DNA of 23,525 bases from a virus. The first letter of the stretch is position 1. Each line of letters starts with the position of its first letter. The position numbers were made by a program, and so were the translations under genes. The stretch lies in IMG/VR virus record IMGVR_UViG_3300049719_000135, positions 1 to 23,525 of that record, one strand, 5' to 3'. Of the stretch, positions 7,681-15,322 are shown one piece after another. The notes beneath the pieces are model-generated. The model saw nothing but the letters and a program-made list of their open reading frames with translations, was not told the DNA's origin and ran no database searches.

Positions 7681-8660
7681 GCGAAATTTTTGTCCGGTAG
7701 TTCAGTTGCGACTGTGTGAAGTAATTTGTTGTTGTTATAGTAATAACAGTGAAAACACTTGTTCACATCAACGTCGTAAGGCTTGCTACCTGCAGCAAAT
7801 TTATTGTTGCAATCTCTCCAAAAGTTGATTACGTTCTCAACGTCACACAACTTCCAATCAGGTTCATACTTGCGGGTCGCTAAGACGAACGATGAGCAGA
7901 TGTACACGCCTGAGTGCGTCCAATACGGTCTTACGAGACCCACGTAGCAGTGATCATGTGGCAAGAAATTTTCATTGATCTCCTTTAAAAACATTTTTCC
8001 ACGCGAATTGTGCTTTTTTATCGTCTCATTCCAATCACTCTTGATTGTCAGTGAGTTATCGTTCAAACAATTTGGCGCCAACCTTACAAACTTTACGTCA
8101 TACGTTGATGCAATTGACGCGATTTTATCAATGATCGCTTCAGTCGTTTTGTCGTTGATGATGTATGATAGTCCAAGCTTGGAGCTTGAAATTTTGCTAA
8201 AATTCACGTTTGCGTTCAGATTAATGTCAAGAATTGACATCGACACCCTGATCCAAGCCAATGCATCTATTGACTGTTGTGACAGATATTTTGTTGGCAC
8301 AACAGAGTTTGTTATGACACCCACGTCGTAGCTCAACTTTTTTGCAAAGTCTATCACATCATTGATGCCGTGATAAAGTAAAGGATTTCCTCCTCCTGTG
8401 ATTTCAAGCGCTTTTGCGCCCAATGTCTTGAAATCAGTCAATCCTTTCTTGATCGTTTCGATGTCAATTGACTTTGACTTGTCTCTATTTTTTACCGAGC
8501 AGTAATTACAGTTTAGGTCACAAGTCTCAGTCGGAGCGAGTTGAACGGTAATCGGCTTGAACTTTTTGTTATTTTGTATTGAATAAAGTACGTCTGTGTG
8601 TTGTAATAGTTTATCACCAAACGTCGAGTACCGTTGTGTTAGTTTTTCATAGTCACTCAT
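7677..8660 (-). CDS. Radical SAM enzyme with Cys-rich C-terminus, first of a pair
   Basis: A 327-aa radical SAM protein from the ATG at 8660, a start supported by GAGG seven bases upstream and by an 8-bp overlap with the upstream glycosyltransferase stop. The cluster motif is C47/C51/C54 (CDLNCNYC). The glycine-rich motif LEITGGGNPLLY (85-96) replaces the more usual GGE pattern. Downstream there are at least seven more Cys residues (around HDHCYVGL, VYICSS, LCDVEN, RDCNN and KCFHCYYY), consistent with a SPASM-like or auxiliary-cluster domain. Together with the following coupled radical SAM gene and methyltransferase it may form one pathway. Confidence 0.88.
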   Translation of the reverse strand: MSDYEKLTQRYSTFGDKLLQHTDVLYSIQNNKKFKPITVQLAPTETCDLNCNYCSVKNRDKSKSIDIETIKKGLTDFKTLGAKALEITGGGNPLLYHGINDVIDFAKKLSYDVGVITNSVVPTKYLSQQSIDALAWIRVSMSILDINLNANVNFSKISSSKLGLSYIINDKTTEAIIDKIASIASTYDVKFVRLAPNCLNDNSLTIKSDWNETIKKHNSRGKMFLKEINENFLPHDHCYVGLVRPYWTHSGVYICSSFVLATRKYEPDWKLCDVENVINFWRDCNNKFAAGSKPYDVDVNKCFHCYYYNNNKLLHTVATELPDKNFA

Positions 8661-9567
8661 TGATGCGCCTCGTGAGTTCTTCAACGATTATTTCATAGTA
8701 CCTACGTTGTTTCAATATTTCAACTGTTCCTGCGATCATTTTGTTTCGAACGTTTGGATCCAATTTCTTTATCCACTCAATTTTTGAGGGCATCTCCTCG
8801 ACATCATCAACGAGACACGCAGTAGGTAATTCATCAATTTTATAGTGTAATGCCTCTGTTTGTCTATTTCTCACCAAAAAACATCCACGAGACAATATTT
8901 CAATTGCTTTTGGCCAAAGTGCATTGTATTCAATGGGTTGTTTGTCAACGATCGTCGGTTCACCCTCAAACTGCACCCACACTCGCAGGTCATCAAGATA
9001 TCGCAAAAATGCGCTGTATGGATTGACAAAATCACGTTTCCATACATCATTTATACCAAGCTGCGTGAGCCTATCAAAATTTCTTTGGCGGCTCTCACGC
9101 CACGAGCCCCTGAACTCGACGTCAAGTTTTCTTTCTTCCCACGGCGTGAACTTGCACGTCTCTTGCGAGACGCCAAGCTGAACACCAAATGCCGGTAATC
9201 CACGTGACTTCACAACGTTTGACCACTCGACTGACGAGAGCATGAAGTTTTTTACATTCAACCTTGATGAAATGACGTCATACGCACCCTTGTAGTGTGA
9301 ACCATCCTCAAATGACACCCATGGGTCATAGTCCTGCACGGTGATTGACGAAGTTCCAATGAGCTGTTTCACACGATCTACGTTAGCATACAACGTGCGA
9401 AGTTTTAATGCGCTTAACACATGATCATAATCATGAAAAATTGATTGTGTGTTATTTAATTCAACGTATGTGCAATCGTGCATTTTTTGCAGCACTGGGT
9501 GCAGGTGTTGTTGATATATTTCACCGTTCACGTATTGAACGCTGTCAATGAGAACAAGCAATTTCAT
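8653..9567 (-). CDS. GT-B-like glycosyltransferase
   Basis: A 304-aa protein from the ATG at 9567 (MKLLVLIDSV); an in-frame TTG at 9585 is less likely. The C-terminal half has the pattern of a group-1-like glycosyltransferase donor domain: EYNALWPKAIEILSRGCF (213-230) with LVRNR after it, similar to the 'E-ILACG' motif of GT4-like enzymes. The usual upstream Gly-rich loop is not obvious, and the match is weaker than for the neighbouring glycosyltransferases. It is the first gene of a coupled set: glycosyltransferase, radical SAM, radical SAM, methyltransferase. A TATAAT hexamer at 9579-9584, about 11 bp upstream of the start, could be a promoter element but has no clear -35 partner. Confidence 0.6.
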   Translation of the reverse strand: MKLLVLIDSVQYVNGEIYQQHLHPVLQKMHDCTYVELNNTQSIFHDYDHVLSALKLRTLYANVDRVKQLIGTSSITVQDYDPWVSFEDGSHYKGAYDVISSRLNVKNFMLSSVEWSNVVKSRGLPAFGVQLGVSQETCKFTPWEERKLDVEFRGSWRESRQRNFDRLTQLGINDVWKRDFVNPYSAFLRYLDDLRVWVQFEGEPTIVDKQPIEYNALWPKAIEILSRGCFLVRNRQTEALHYKIDELPTACLVDDVEEMPSKIEWIKKLDPNVRNKMIAGTVEILKQRRYYEIIVEELTRRINE

Positions 9568-9577
9568 GTAAGAAAAA

Positions 9578-9778
9578 TTATACAATTTGCGATTGATTGT
9601 ACAATTTCTTGAAATCTTTTTGTTGAATGAAATACGTGCATGGAAATTCGTCCAACGTTAGAACGCCCCAACCTGTGACTGACCTCGTCTTGTGTCCTCG
9701 CCACGGGTGATGCCAAATTGTTTTGTAATTTAAACGCAAAATTGTTCCAAATTCAACCGTTTGTTTTACGTCAGTGTG
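9578..9778 (-). pseudogene. 5'-truncated small phage gene remnant
   Basis: The minus-strand frame ending at a TAA at 9578-9580 is open for 66 codons and reads as ordinary protein: VEFGTILRLNYKTIWHHPWR, then GVLTLDEFPCTYFIQQKDF. It has no ATG or GTG. The only candidate start is an internal TTG 14 codons in. The frame continues upstream into the end of the foreign-looking ORF, where it meets a stop at 9812-9814. It therefore looks like a small phage gene whose 5' end has been replaced. Its codons and its ACGT-rich stretches match phage genes, whereas the upstream ORF does not. Function unknown; the Trp/His-rich GTILRL-NYKTIWHHPWRG pattern recalls small phage beta-barrel proteins, but I cannot name the family. 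Confidence 0.6.
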
Positions 9779-10727
9779 ATCTCGTGAACAAGCGCTTGTT
9801 GAAAATCTCGATCACTGATTCCCACTGTGTTCGTTGGCTTCCCGCAGCCTCTTCGATTTCCTTCTTTCGAACCTCAGCAGCTCGGTACTTTGTGAGCAGT
9901 TCCCGGTATGGCTCGATCCTAACTTTTATGTAGGACTTCCAGATTTCCTCCTTGAAACTCTCGATGTTGGAAAGCATAGGAAGAAATTCCTCATGCTCCG
10001 CGAGGTAGGCTTCAAAGTCCCGAACGTTGGCGTTCTTTTTGATCAGTTTCTCGATTTCAGCAAACTTCTTCTTGAGATCCTTATCCTTCGAAATGCCCTC
10101 CTTCTCCTTTGCTATCAAGTCTTCGAGTTCCTTTTCACTGGTGATTTCTAGCCTTGTGCCAGCATTCAAACTTACTGTGTGCTTGGCATCAAAGAAGCCA
10201 TTGTCCGCGAGACTCTTTGCAATGGTGGCGGCGTTGTAGTAGTTGAATGTCCCCTTCTTGAAGTATGTAGAGGCAGCAAGGAGTTCGTTGTACCTCTTGA
10301 TGTACTCCTCAATTGCCAAACGGAAGTCCTTGGTACCGAGAAAAGCCAAGACCTTCTCATCAAAGATCTTGTCATAGCGGATCTCGGAAAATGGGGCATC
10401 TTTCTGCGTGAGGACTTCTGCCTCAATCCGAATCAATGCACGGTAGAACTCTTCGTCACTTCTAGTAAACGTTGACGACACCTCCTTCTCCAAGTCCTTC
10501 TTTGAGCCGGATTGTTCCTTCAATGCCCTCAAGAAGGTTTCTTTGGACTTGTCGATTTCGACCTGAAGTCCCTCGTATTCCTTTCTCAGCTTACTATCGA
10601 CGAGCAGAGTTGAAGTCTTCTCAGTGTGACCAAAGACCTCGTCATAGGGGGCAACAACATGGACGGATTCTTTTACACGAGAGTTCATTGGAACGTGCTT
10701 GTGAAGCGTAGGTTGATATGTTGTCAT
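9771..10727 (-). CDS. Foreign-looking coiled-coil ORF, fragment of an AAA-ATPase-type protein
   Basis: A 318-aa ORF that is mostly charged helix and likely coiled coil: Lys/Glu-rich stretches from 40 to 110 and again from 195 to 310. It has neither a Walker A nor a Walker B motif. From memory of sequences I cannot search here, residues 21 to about 310 resemble the middle region of a large bacterial AAA-family ATPase; the stretch VVAPYDEVFGHTEKTSTLLV and the end WESVIEIFNKRLF fit that picture. The first ~20 residues, MTTYQPTLHKHVPMNSRVKE, look phage-like. Base use differs from its neighbours: many AAG and GAG codons, and the tetramer ACGT occurs 3 times in 957 bp against 12 in the adjacent 915-bp glycosyltransferase (counted by eye). 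The phage gene downstream has lost its start. Whether the ORF is expressed is unknown. Confidence 0.55.
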   Translation of the reverse strand: MTTYQPTLHKHVPMNSRVKESVHVVAPYDEVFGHTEKTSTLLVDSKLRKEYEGLQVEIDKSKETFLRALKEQSGSKKDLEKEVSSTFTRSDEEFYRALIRIEAEVLTQKDAPFSEIRYDKIFDEKVLAFLGTKDFRLAIEEYIKRYNELLAASTYFKKGTFNYYNAATIAKSLADNGFFDAKHTVSLNAGTRLEITSEKELEDLIAKEKEGISKDKDLKKKFAEIEKLIKKNANVRDFEAYLAEHEEFLPMLSNIESFKEEIWKSYIKVRIEPYRELLTKYRAAEVRKKEIEEAAGSQRTQWESVIEIFNKRLFTRSH

Positions 10728-10745
10728 GTGATTATGATATCACAC

Positions 10746-11705
10746 TTACGAACGAATTACACTCTCTAACAATTCAACGTATTTCTTTGCAACGTTCTTT
10801 ATCGACACGTCTGCATGTGAACCCATGTTACACATTGCATCAAAAAGTGGCATTTGCACGATCTGCTTGACGTCAATTATGGGTGGTGAATCCCAATCAA
10901 AGTGTCCAGGCTCAAGTTCGCACTCTTCTTTTATGACTATTCCAAAGTCTTTTACAATCTCTTTTGTTCCACCGCTGCTCGCAACGACGCACGGCGTCTC
11001 TTGTGAAAGAGCGTGCGTAATTACGTTTGGGCAGTGATCTGCAAACGATAAATGCAAAAACGCGGTACTCATTGCATACACTTCTGCACACACGTCGAGT
11101 GGTTGACACCCGGCATAAAAAATTCCTGTGTCTGCACGAAGCAAGTCATAATTTTGTTGGTTATCAATCGTTCCAAGAACTATCAAGCAACTCTTTTTGT
11201 CAGGTGACAAGCTTCGCAGGTGCTTGAACAGTTCAACATTCGTTGCAAGCCTTTTTTGTGGGTGCCACATTGCCGAACAAGAATACACAAAGTCAAACTC
11301 TTGCCTTAACTTTTCAAGTCCTGTGAACTTGTGTTCACGTATTGGCACAAGGTGCGTGCCATTGTGAATGACATCACACGATTTAGGATATCCAAATAAC
11401 TTCGTGACAACACTCTTGTCGAACTCGCTCTGAAACACGACTGCGTCCGCAATATCGTACGTTTGTTTTATACTCCTGTTTTTTTGTTCAAAATCTTTTT
11501 GTGACGACCATATGCCATCAAGACGATGCACAACTTTATCACACAGCTTTTCTCCCGTTCGCTCAATGAACACCAAGCTGACATCTGCATTGTTGTCAAA
11601 GACGACTTCGTGTCCCATCTCAAAGAGCGCCTTTACGAGACAAGCACCGAAACAATTTGGACCGCTCGAGCTCGACAGATTAACGTTGTTCAGCTGAATT
11701 CGCAT
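10746..11705 (-). CDS. GT4-like glycosyltransferase
   Basis: A 319-aa GT-B glycosyltransferase from the ATG at 11705, which is preceded by GGAG five bases upstream; a GTG at 11711 is the alternative. The first domain begins with a Gly-containing SSSSGPNCFGACLVKALFEM segment (11-30), as in GT4 enzymes, then FQSEFDKSVV (91-100) and HNGTHLVPI. The second domain has VYSCSAMWHPQKRL (140-153) and the donor motif HCPNVITHALSQETPCVV (224-241) with GGTKEIV. The usual E of the E(x7)E motif is replaced by N/T-H around 'NVITHALS', which may alter catalysis. It starts 26 bp inside the preceding small gene and ends just before the foreign ORF. Confidence 0.82.
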   Translation of the reverse strand: MRIQLNNVNLSSSSGPNCFGACLVKALFEMGHEVVFDNNADVSLVFIERTGEKLCDKVVHRLDGIWSSQKDFEQKNRSIKQTYDIADAVVFQSEFDKSVVTKLFGYPKSCDVIHNGTHLVPIREHKFTGLEKLRQEFDFVYSCSAMWHPQKRLATNVELFKHLRSLSPDKKSCLIVLGTIDNQQNYDLLRADTGIFYAGCQPLDVCAEVYAMSTAFLHLSFADHCPNVITHALSQETPCVVASSGGTKEIVKDFGIVIKEECELEPGHFDWDSPPIIDVKQIVQMPLFDAMCNMGSHADVSIKNVAKKYVELLESVIRS

Positions 11706-11949
11706 CTTCACTCCACGTCTTATAAAGTTTTCTCAACACGTCAAGACCATTTTCGTTAATTGACAATTGCGAAGACAATGCATATGTCAGCGCGTCTTTT
11801 ACAGGACCTTGCTCATATCTACGCGTCAAATTTTTCTTTGCGATGCGATGTGCCGCATCACCGTCTCGTTCGCATCCAGGTTTTCTCATACAAACAGACG
11901 TCAATGCGTGAAGTTCATGTATAAAATCAGTAAATTCTTTGTCTGTCAT
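11680..11949 (-). CDS. Hypothetical small helical protein
   Basis: An 89-aa protein that I do not recognise. It is hydrophilic and probably all helical: MTDKEFTDFIHELHALTSVC, then CERDGDAAHRIAKKNLTRRY, then LSINENGLDVLRKLYKTWSE. No signal peptide, membrane segment or metal motif is visible, although two Cys occur early. The ATG at 11949 is the first in frame and has no strong Shine-Dalgarno, while its 3' end overlaps the glycosyltransferase start by 26 bp, supporting co-translation. It lies 30 bp downstream of the endolysin. Small genes next to lysis genes are often lysis regulators or unrelated fillers, but nothing in this sequence decides it. Confidence 0.6.
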   Translation of the reverse strand: MTDKEFTDFIHELHALTSVCMRKPGCERDGDAAHRIAKKNLTRRYEQGPVKDALTYALSSQLSINENGLDVLRKLYKTWSEDANSAEQR

Positions 11950-11979
11950 AACAACATTTTAAACTATGTGACTGTTAAA

Positions 11980-12585
11980 TTACAACCCGTGTATTTGTGA
12001 AGGATCATCATCAGGTTTTATCGCGAGCAATAACTTCTTATTTATGACGTTACGAGGTATTACACCCGCATTGTTCGTCTCGTTGATGTGACACTGCTCT
12101 GACGCACCAACCCAATCAAAACTCTCGCAGCAGTGAGTGAAGTCTTTCCACGTGTGCTCAAACCCTGCACCGAGAGCCCACGCCATCGAGTGTATCACAA
12201 GCTGCGCACTGGCAGGAAACTTGTTCCAATTCACGAACGCTTTCTTGATGTATGCGTCGTTTAGTTCCAGCTTTTCCAAAACGAGCGCGTCGATCGTTAC
12301 GTCAGTGAGCATTAGCGTTGCGATTTTTTCTGCCGCCTTGTGTCCAAGGTGTGCCAACGATTTGTCATCCTTTATCATGTTCCATTCAGAGATAATTTCG
12401 TCTCTTGACGCAGGTAATTTCGTGTCTCGATGTATCCAATTTATGCGAAGCGCTTGACTAATTGGCTCGATGAGTACACCAACACCCGTCGTGACAAGTT
12501 GTTTTACGTCAACATACATGACATTAACGTACCCTTCAAGCTTCTTAGAAAATGAAGGAAATGCGTCTATGACCGATTGATACAC
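11980..12585 (-). CDS. Endolysin, T4-lysozyme-like
   Basis: A 201-aa lysozyme-like protein. The catalytic triad pattern of T4-type lysozyme (E-8aa-D-5aa-T) is exact: E17, D26 and T32 in KLEGYVNVMYVDVKQLVTTG, followed by the Gly pair GVGVLIEP. In T4 the same residues are E11, D20 and T26. The C-terminal part, with CHINETNNAGVIPRNVINKKL, resembles the end of phage lysozymes. It would cleave peptidoglycan for host lysis. The start is the GTG at 12585, with GAGG six bases upstream and the previous stop TAA directly before it. There is no signal peptide, so export would need a holin, which is not identified with certainty. A Cys pair at CHCC-like positions (HCCESFDW) is of unknown importance. Confidence 0.75.
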   Translation of the reverse strand: MYQSVIDAFPSFSKKLEGYVNVMYVDVKQLVTTGVGVLIEPISQALRINWIHRDTKLPASRDEIISEWNMIKDDKSLAHLGHKAAEKIATLMLTDVTIDALVLEKLELNDAYIKKAFVNWNKFPASAQLVIHSMAWALGAGFEHTWKDFTHCCESFDWVGASEQCHINETNNAGVIPRNVINKKLLLAIKPDDDPSQIHGL

Positions 12586-12948
12586 TTATCGCCTCTTCAG
12601 GAACAAAATTATGTCCTCGCTAAAGTCTGTTCCGTTCAACAACATCGCCATGAGAGCGAGTTCTTTTGAGGGAATGTTTTCCAGCTTTGCTTTCTTGTCA
12701 AAGATATTTGGATCGAATTCTTGTTTCCCGTTTATTTTCAAAGAGCCATAATATTCTTGTGCAATCCAGTTGACGCTCTCATTGTCAAGCCTCACGTTTG
12801 ACTGCTGCAACACGTCGGCGAGACAATTAAAAATTACGGTGTACACTTCAACACACGTTGACTTGTCTAAGTCTCTGTCAATGAACATTGACAATCGCTC
12901 GCTAAGCAACACGCTGAACACGTCGTTAAAAGTTTTCTTACTTGACAT
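12586..12948 (-). CDS. Hypothetical phage protein, paralogue of the gene at 13500
   Basis: A 120-aa helical protein of unknown function. It appears homologous to the 121-aa product at 13500-13865: both begin with TF(N/E)xVxSxxLSE, share a hydrophobic central helix (VNWIAQEYYGSLKING here, AQWLVNEVFKNVQLTN there) and end with a similar acidic/leucine pattern, LLNGTDFSEDIILFLKRR here and MFEGTHLSEKLLIEHQRR there. Overall identity is low, so the relationship is an inference from shared spacing. The ATG at 12948 has a good Shine-Dalgarno (AGGAAGAAA before ATG) lying in the end of the preceding gene (11-bp overlap). The stop is immediately followed by the endolysin start, so translation is coupled. 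Confidence 0.7.
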   Translation of the reverse strand: MSSKKTFNDVFSVLLSERLSMFIDRDLDKSTCVEVYTVIFNCLADVLQQSNVRLDNESVNWIAQEYYGSLKINGKQEFDPNIFDKKAKLENIPSKELALMAMLLNGTDFSEDIILFLKRR

Positions 12949-13507
12949 TTTCTTCCTGTTTCCTTTTCAATGTAAGCTTTGTTGCGGCGTTTTGAACTGC
13001 TTGCTTTTGACACTCGTCTACCCATGAGTTGCCCGCGCTAATTCCCAACGCAGTCAATCCAGTTCCAGTGCCGGTCGTTATCAACGCGCTGATCATGATG
13101 TTTTTGTTCACGTTGGTTTCGGCAACTGCCAAGCCCGACAGTCCAGTTCCTATTCCTGCCGCGGCGATGCCTGCCGATGTGCCCACGATGTGCAACGTGT
13201 CGAGCGTGTTGCAGTGATCCTGCGTCACTGTAGCTGCCGTCGCTTGAGGCGTTGCAATGGGCGACACGTCAAAGTGACTGACACACCCCATCATCAACAT
13301 CGTCACAAGGAGAGAAATTTTCTTAACAAGAGGCAATGCCCATTCAGGTATAGTCATGTTCGTTTTCTCACACAGTTGCAAAGCTTCTGCACGAGCGTAC
13401 TCGGCATTTTGTTGAAGACCAACATCGCAAAAGTACACGTAATCCTTTTGCAGGTTTTCGAGTTTATTTTCTGTTCCTGTAGTGTAAAGAGGCATGTTGT
13501 TATTCAC
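12938..13507 (-). CDS. Lipoprotein-like, glycine-rich membrane protein
   Basis: Up to 189 aa; starts are possible at a GTG (13507), an ATG (13495) and an ATG (13357, MTIPEWALPL). Near residue 60 a Lys-Lys pair is followed by a hydrophobic stretch ending in Cys: KKISLLVTMLMMGC. This resembles a lipoprotein signal, though the residues before the Cys are not an ideal lipobox. If the 13357 start is used, this signal would be N-terminal. Two further hydrophobic Gly/Ala/Thr-rich segments (IVGTSAGIAAAGIGTGLSGL and ISALITTGTGTGLTALGISA) look like glycine-zipper membrane segments. The protein ends in a basic/acidic tail. It lies between paralogues and just upstream of the endolysin, so a spanin- or holin-related lysis role is possible but not shown. 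Confidence 0.62.
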   Translation of the reverse strand: MNNNMPLYTTGTENKLENLQKDYVYFCDVGLQQNAEYARAEALQLCEKTNMTIPEWALPLVKKISLLVTMLMMGCVSHFDVSPIATPQATAATVTQDHCNTLDTLHIVGTSAGIAAAGIGTGLSGLAVAETNVNKNIMISALITTGTGTGLTALGISAGNSWVDECQKQAVQNAATKLTLKRKQEENVK

Positions 13508-13865
13508 TCATCCTACGTTGGTGTTCAATCAACAATTTTTCAGACAAGTGCGTTCCTTCAAACATTTCAGACAACGAGACAATGTCACCCACGTCAATCT
13601 GATCAAGCTCAATGTCGTTCGTGACTATCAAATCATTTATCTTCGTGTCGTTGGTCAGCTGCACGTTCTTGAACACTTCATTGACGAGCCACTGCGCACC
13701 GGCGACTGAAATCGACGTTGTGTACACGCTATCGCGCAGGCATTCCATGAACGCATTTGCAACCACATCACGGACATCGTGCAGGTACTCAACTGTGACT
13801 TCTTTGTTATACAGTTCTGACAACTTTATGGAAAGCACGTTTTCAAACGTTTGTGCAAAAGTCAT
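13500..13865 (-). CDS. Hypothetical phage protein, paralogue of the gene at 12586
   Basis: A 121-aa helical protein starting at the ATG at 13865, giving an ATGA overlap with the glycosyltransferase stop; the frame is also open to 13898. It has no recognised domain. It appears to be a diverged paralogue of the gene at 12586-12948: both share the N-terminal TFxxVLSxxLSE-like start, a central AQWLVNEVFKN helix and the acidic end with GTHLSEKLLIEHQRR. The duplicates flank the lipoprotein-like gene and precede the endolysin. The end overlaps the next gene's GTG by 8 bp. A joint role in the same phage function, possibly tail or lysis related, is a guess. Confidence 0.65.
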   Translation of the reverse strand: MTFAQTFENVLSIKLSELYNKEVTVEYLHDVRDVVANAFMECLRDSVYTTSISVAGAQWLVNEVFKNVQLTNDTKINDLIVTNDIELDQIDVGDIVSLSEMFEGTHLSEKLLIEHQRRMSE

Positions 13866-14779
13866 GACATCAATACTTCCAGGTATGAATTTATACACTC
13901 ATCCCATGTTTGTACTCTGTAATCATTTAGCATGTACTTTTTTCCGAGCAAAATTCTCTCAAGCTGCTTCATGTTGTCGTACACGTGTTTTTTGTCTCCT
14001 GCGAATTCAATTGCGCCGCCACCGTCTGACAACACGTACGTAGGCAAACCACAACTAATACTCTCGAGCACGACGTTAGGGCCCGGGTCGCGGTTGGACG
14101 CAAACACGTAAACGTCGTGTTTTGACAGCTCGCGTCCGAGCTCAATACCACATAAGGGTTCAACGTGTGTGCTGTTCTTGAATTCAGCTTTTGTTCTGCC
14201 GATGAACGTGAACTCAAAGTCGTCGTGCTTCCCGACGAACTCATCGAGCCATGCGAACACGTCCTCGCCCTTTAGCTTGTTGTCTGACCAGGAGTGCGAG
14301 ACAATGTGGACCTTGTCTGACACTCGAGACAATTTGTTGTTGTGATCCTTGAAAATCCCCTTGTCACACCCATTGATTATCACGTGTGTATTCGGGTGTC
14401 TCAGGTGAACAAACTTGTGATTGGCAAAGTAGCTACACATCCACTCAGAGACGTAGACGACGTGCGTGCTTTCACGAACGACCGCAGCAATCTCACCGTC
14501 GACGTTGTGCGTGTCCTTTCGGGCATCGCAGTCGTTGACGCGGGTGATTATCTTCAACTTCTTGAGGCGAGTTCGAGGAGAATTCGCGTAGTTCATAACC
14601 TGCATTGCAGATGGCATGAAGCTGTCATTGTCTGCACCCATGCCGGCGATCAACAACGTGTTGGCGTCCTCGATGCGATCGACGATCTTATCACCGAGAC
14701 GTTCGTAGAGCGCGTTGACGAACTTCGCGCCACCGCCAAAGGGACCGTAAAAAGGCCGACGATTTACATATAACTTCAT
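13862..14779 (-). CDS. GT4-like glycosyltransferase
   Basis: A 305-aa GT-B glycosyltransferase. The N-terminus carries the Gly-rich acceptor-domain loop FYGPFGGGAKFVNAL (10-24), typical of GT4 enzymes. The middle has a Rossmann strand VHIVSHSW (157-164). The donor-binding motif is complete, GPNVVLESISCGLPTYV (233-249), with E239 as the conserved Glu, then DGGGAIEF. The ATG at 14779 follows a 71-bp gap without a strong Shine-Dalgarno. It is the first gene after that gap in the minus-strand run and is ATGA-coupled to the next gene. Donor and acceptor cannot be predicted. Confidence 0.88.
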   Translation of the reverse strand: MKLYVNRRPFYGPFGGGAKFVNALYERLGDKIVDRIEDANTLLIAGMGADNDSFMPSAMQVMNYANSPRTRLKKLKIITRVNDCDARKDTHNVDGEIAAVVRESTHVVYVSEWMCSYFANHKFVHLRHPNTHVIINGCDKGIFKDHNNKLSRVSDKVHIVSHSWSDNKLKGEDVFAWLDEFVGKHDDFEFTFIGRTKAEFKNSTHVEPLCGIELGRELSKHDVYVFASNRDPGPNVVLESISCGLPTYVLSDGGGAIEFAGDKKHVYDNMKQLERILLGKKYMLNDYRVQTWDECINSYLEVLMS

Positions 14780-14850
14780 GAGGCTATTTTAAAATTTGCT
14801 CCAGAAAACGTCATACTTATTTTCTATTTAAATATTCATCACGACGTCAT

Positions 14851-15159
14851 TTAATCTTCTTGATCAAGCTCTTCTTCAATAATCGATAGTTCAGCCTCGA
14901 GTTCACGAATAAAGTCACCAATTTGACCTAATATTCCATAAATTTCATCATTTGTTTGTAATAGATCAGATTTATCAAAAACGTTTTGTGCTAATGTTTG
15001 AGCTTGATCAAGCCGATTGATCGCATTCTTCATTGCGCGCAACGCTCGTTTTGGACTTAATTTAGACGTTGCCACGGGCGACGTTGTTGATACATCGCCT
15101 ACGTTTTCAATCTCTTCTCGAATTATGTGTCGTAGTTGTTTCTGGTTCATGATTGCCAT
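14851..15159 (-). CDS. Hypothetical small helical phage protein
   Basis: A 102-aa helical protein (or 99 aa from an in-frame ATG three codons in, MNQKQLRHII). The N-terminus KQLRHIIREEIEN is a short amphipathic opening seen in small virion-associated or internal proteins of T4-like phages. The rest is a likely coiled coil: SPKRALRAMKNAINRLDQAQ and a strongly acidic end, ELEAELSIIEEELDQED. No domain can be named and no signal or membrane segment is visible. It has little Shine-Dalgarno (AT-rich leader only). It lies 50 bp downstream of a 27-codon ORF. Confidence 0.65.
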   Translation of the reverse strand: MAIMNQKQLRHIIREEIENVGDVSTTSPVATSKLSPKRALRAMKNAINRLDQAQTLAQNVFDKSDLLQTNDEIYGILGQIGDFIRELEAELSIIEEELDQED

Positions 15160-15209
15160 GTTTTTTAATTATTCATTTGACGTTGCTAATGAAAAATGTT
15201 AACGTGAGA

Positions 15210-15293
15210 CTATTTGCGCTCTTCAACGGGACGCTCATGCTTTGCATCAAGATCCATGTCGTCGAGCCAGCTTGGGATGTCTTCGTTTTCCAT
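15210..15293 (-). CDS. Possible 27-aa acidic microprotein
   Basis: A 27-codon minus-strand ORF starting with ATG at 15293 and ending with TAG: MENEDIPSWLDDMDLDAKHE, then RPVEERK. It is very acidic at first and basic at the end. It lies in the gap upstream of the 102-aa gene, on the same strand, and next to a 34-bp dyad. The short Trp/Leu/Asp-rich peptide resembles typical tiny phage ORFs, but length alone gives little statistical support and no clear Shine-Dalgarno is present. It is included because the gap would otherwise be empty. Confidence 0.35.
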   Translation of the reverse strand: MENEDIPSWLDDMDLDAKHERPVEERK

Positions 15294-15322
15294 GATTCAA
15301 ATCTACCACAAGCTGTGAAAAC

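Noticed and set aside
6377-9567. RiPP biosynthesis cluster because of two radical SAM enzymes
   Set aside because: No short precursor peptide with a leader or core repeats was found in the flanking gaps, and the neighbours are glycosyltransferases.
9834-10151. Plus-strand ORF of 105 codons within the foreign-looking region
   Set aside because: It lies antisense to the 318-aa coiled-coil ORF, whose Lys/Glu codons produce long open frames on the opposite strand; the predicted product is low-complexity Phe/Leu-rich and has no ribosome binding site.
13190-13624. Plus-strand ORF of 144 codons
   Set aside because: Antisense to the lipoprotein-like gene and its paralogue, Arg/Cys-rich and with no supporting start signal.
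14780-14850. T4-type late promoter (TATAAATA) upstream of the glycosyltransferase
   Set aside because: Only an AT-rich ATATTTAAATAG-like sequence is present; the octamer is not matched and its distance is not diagnostic.
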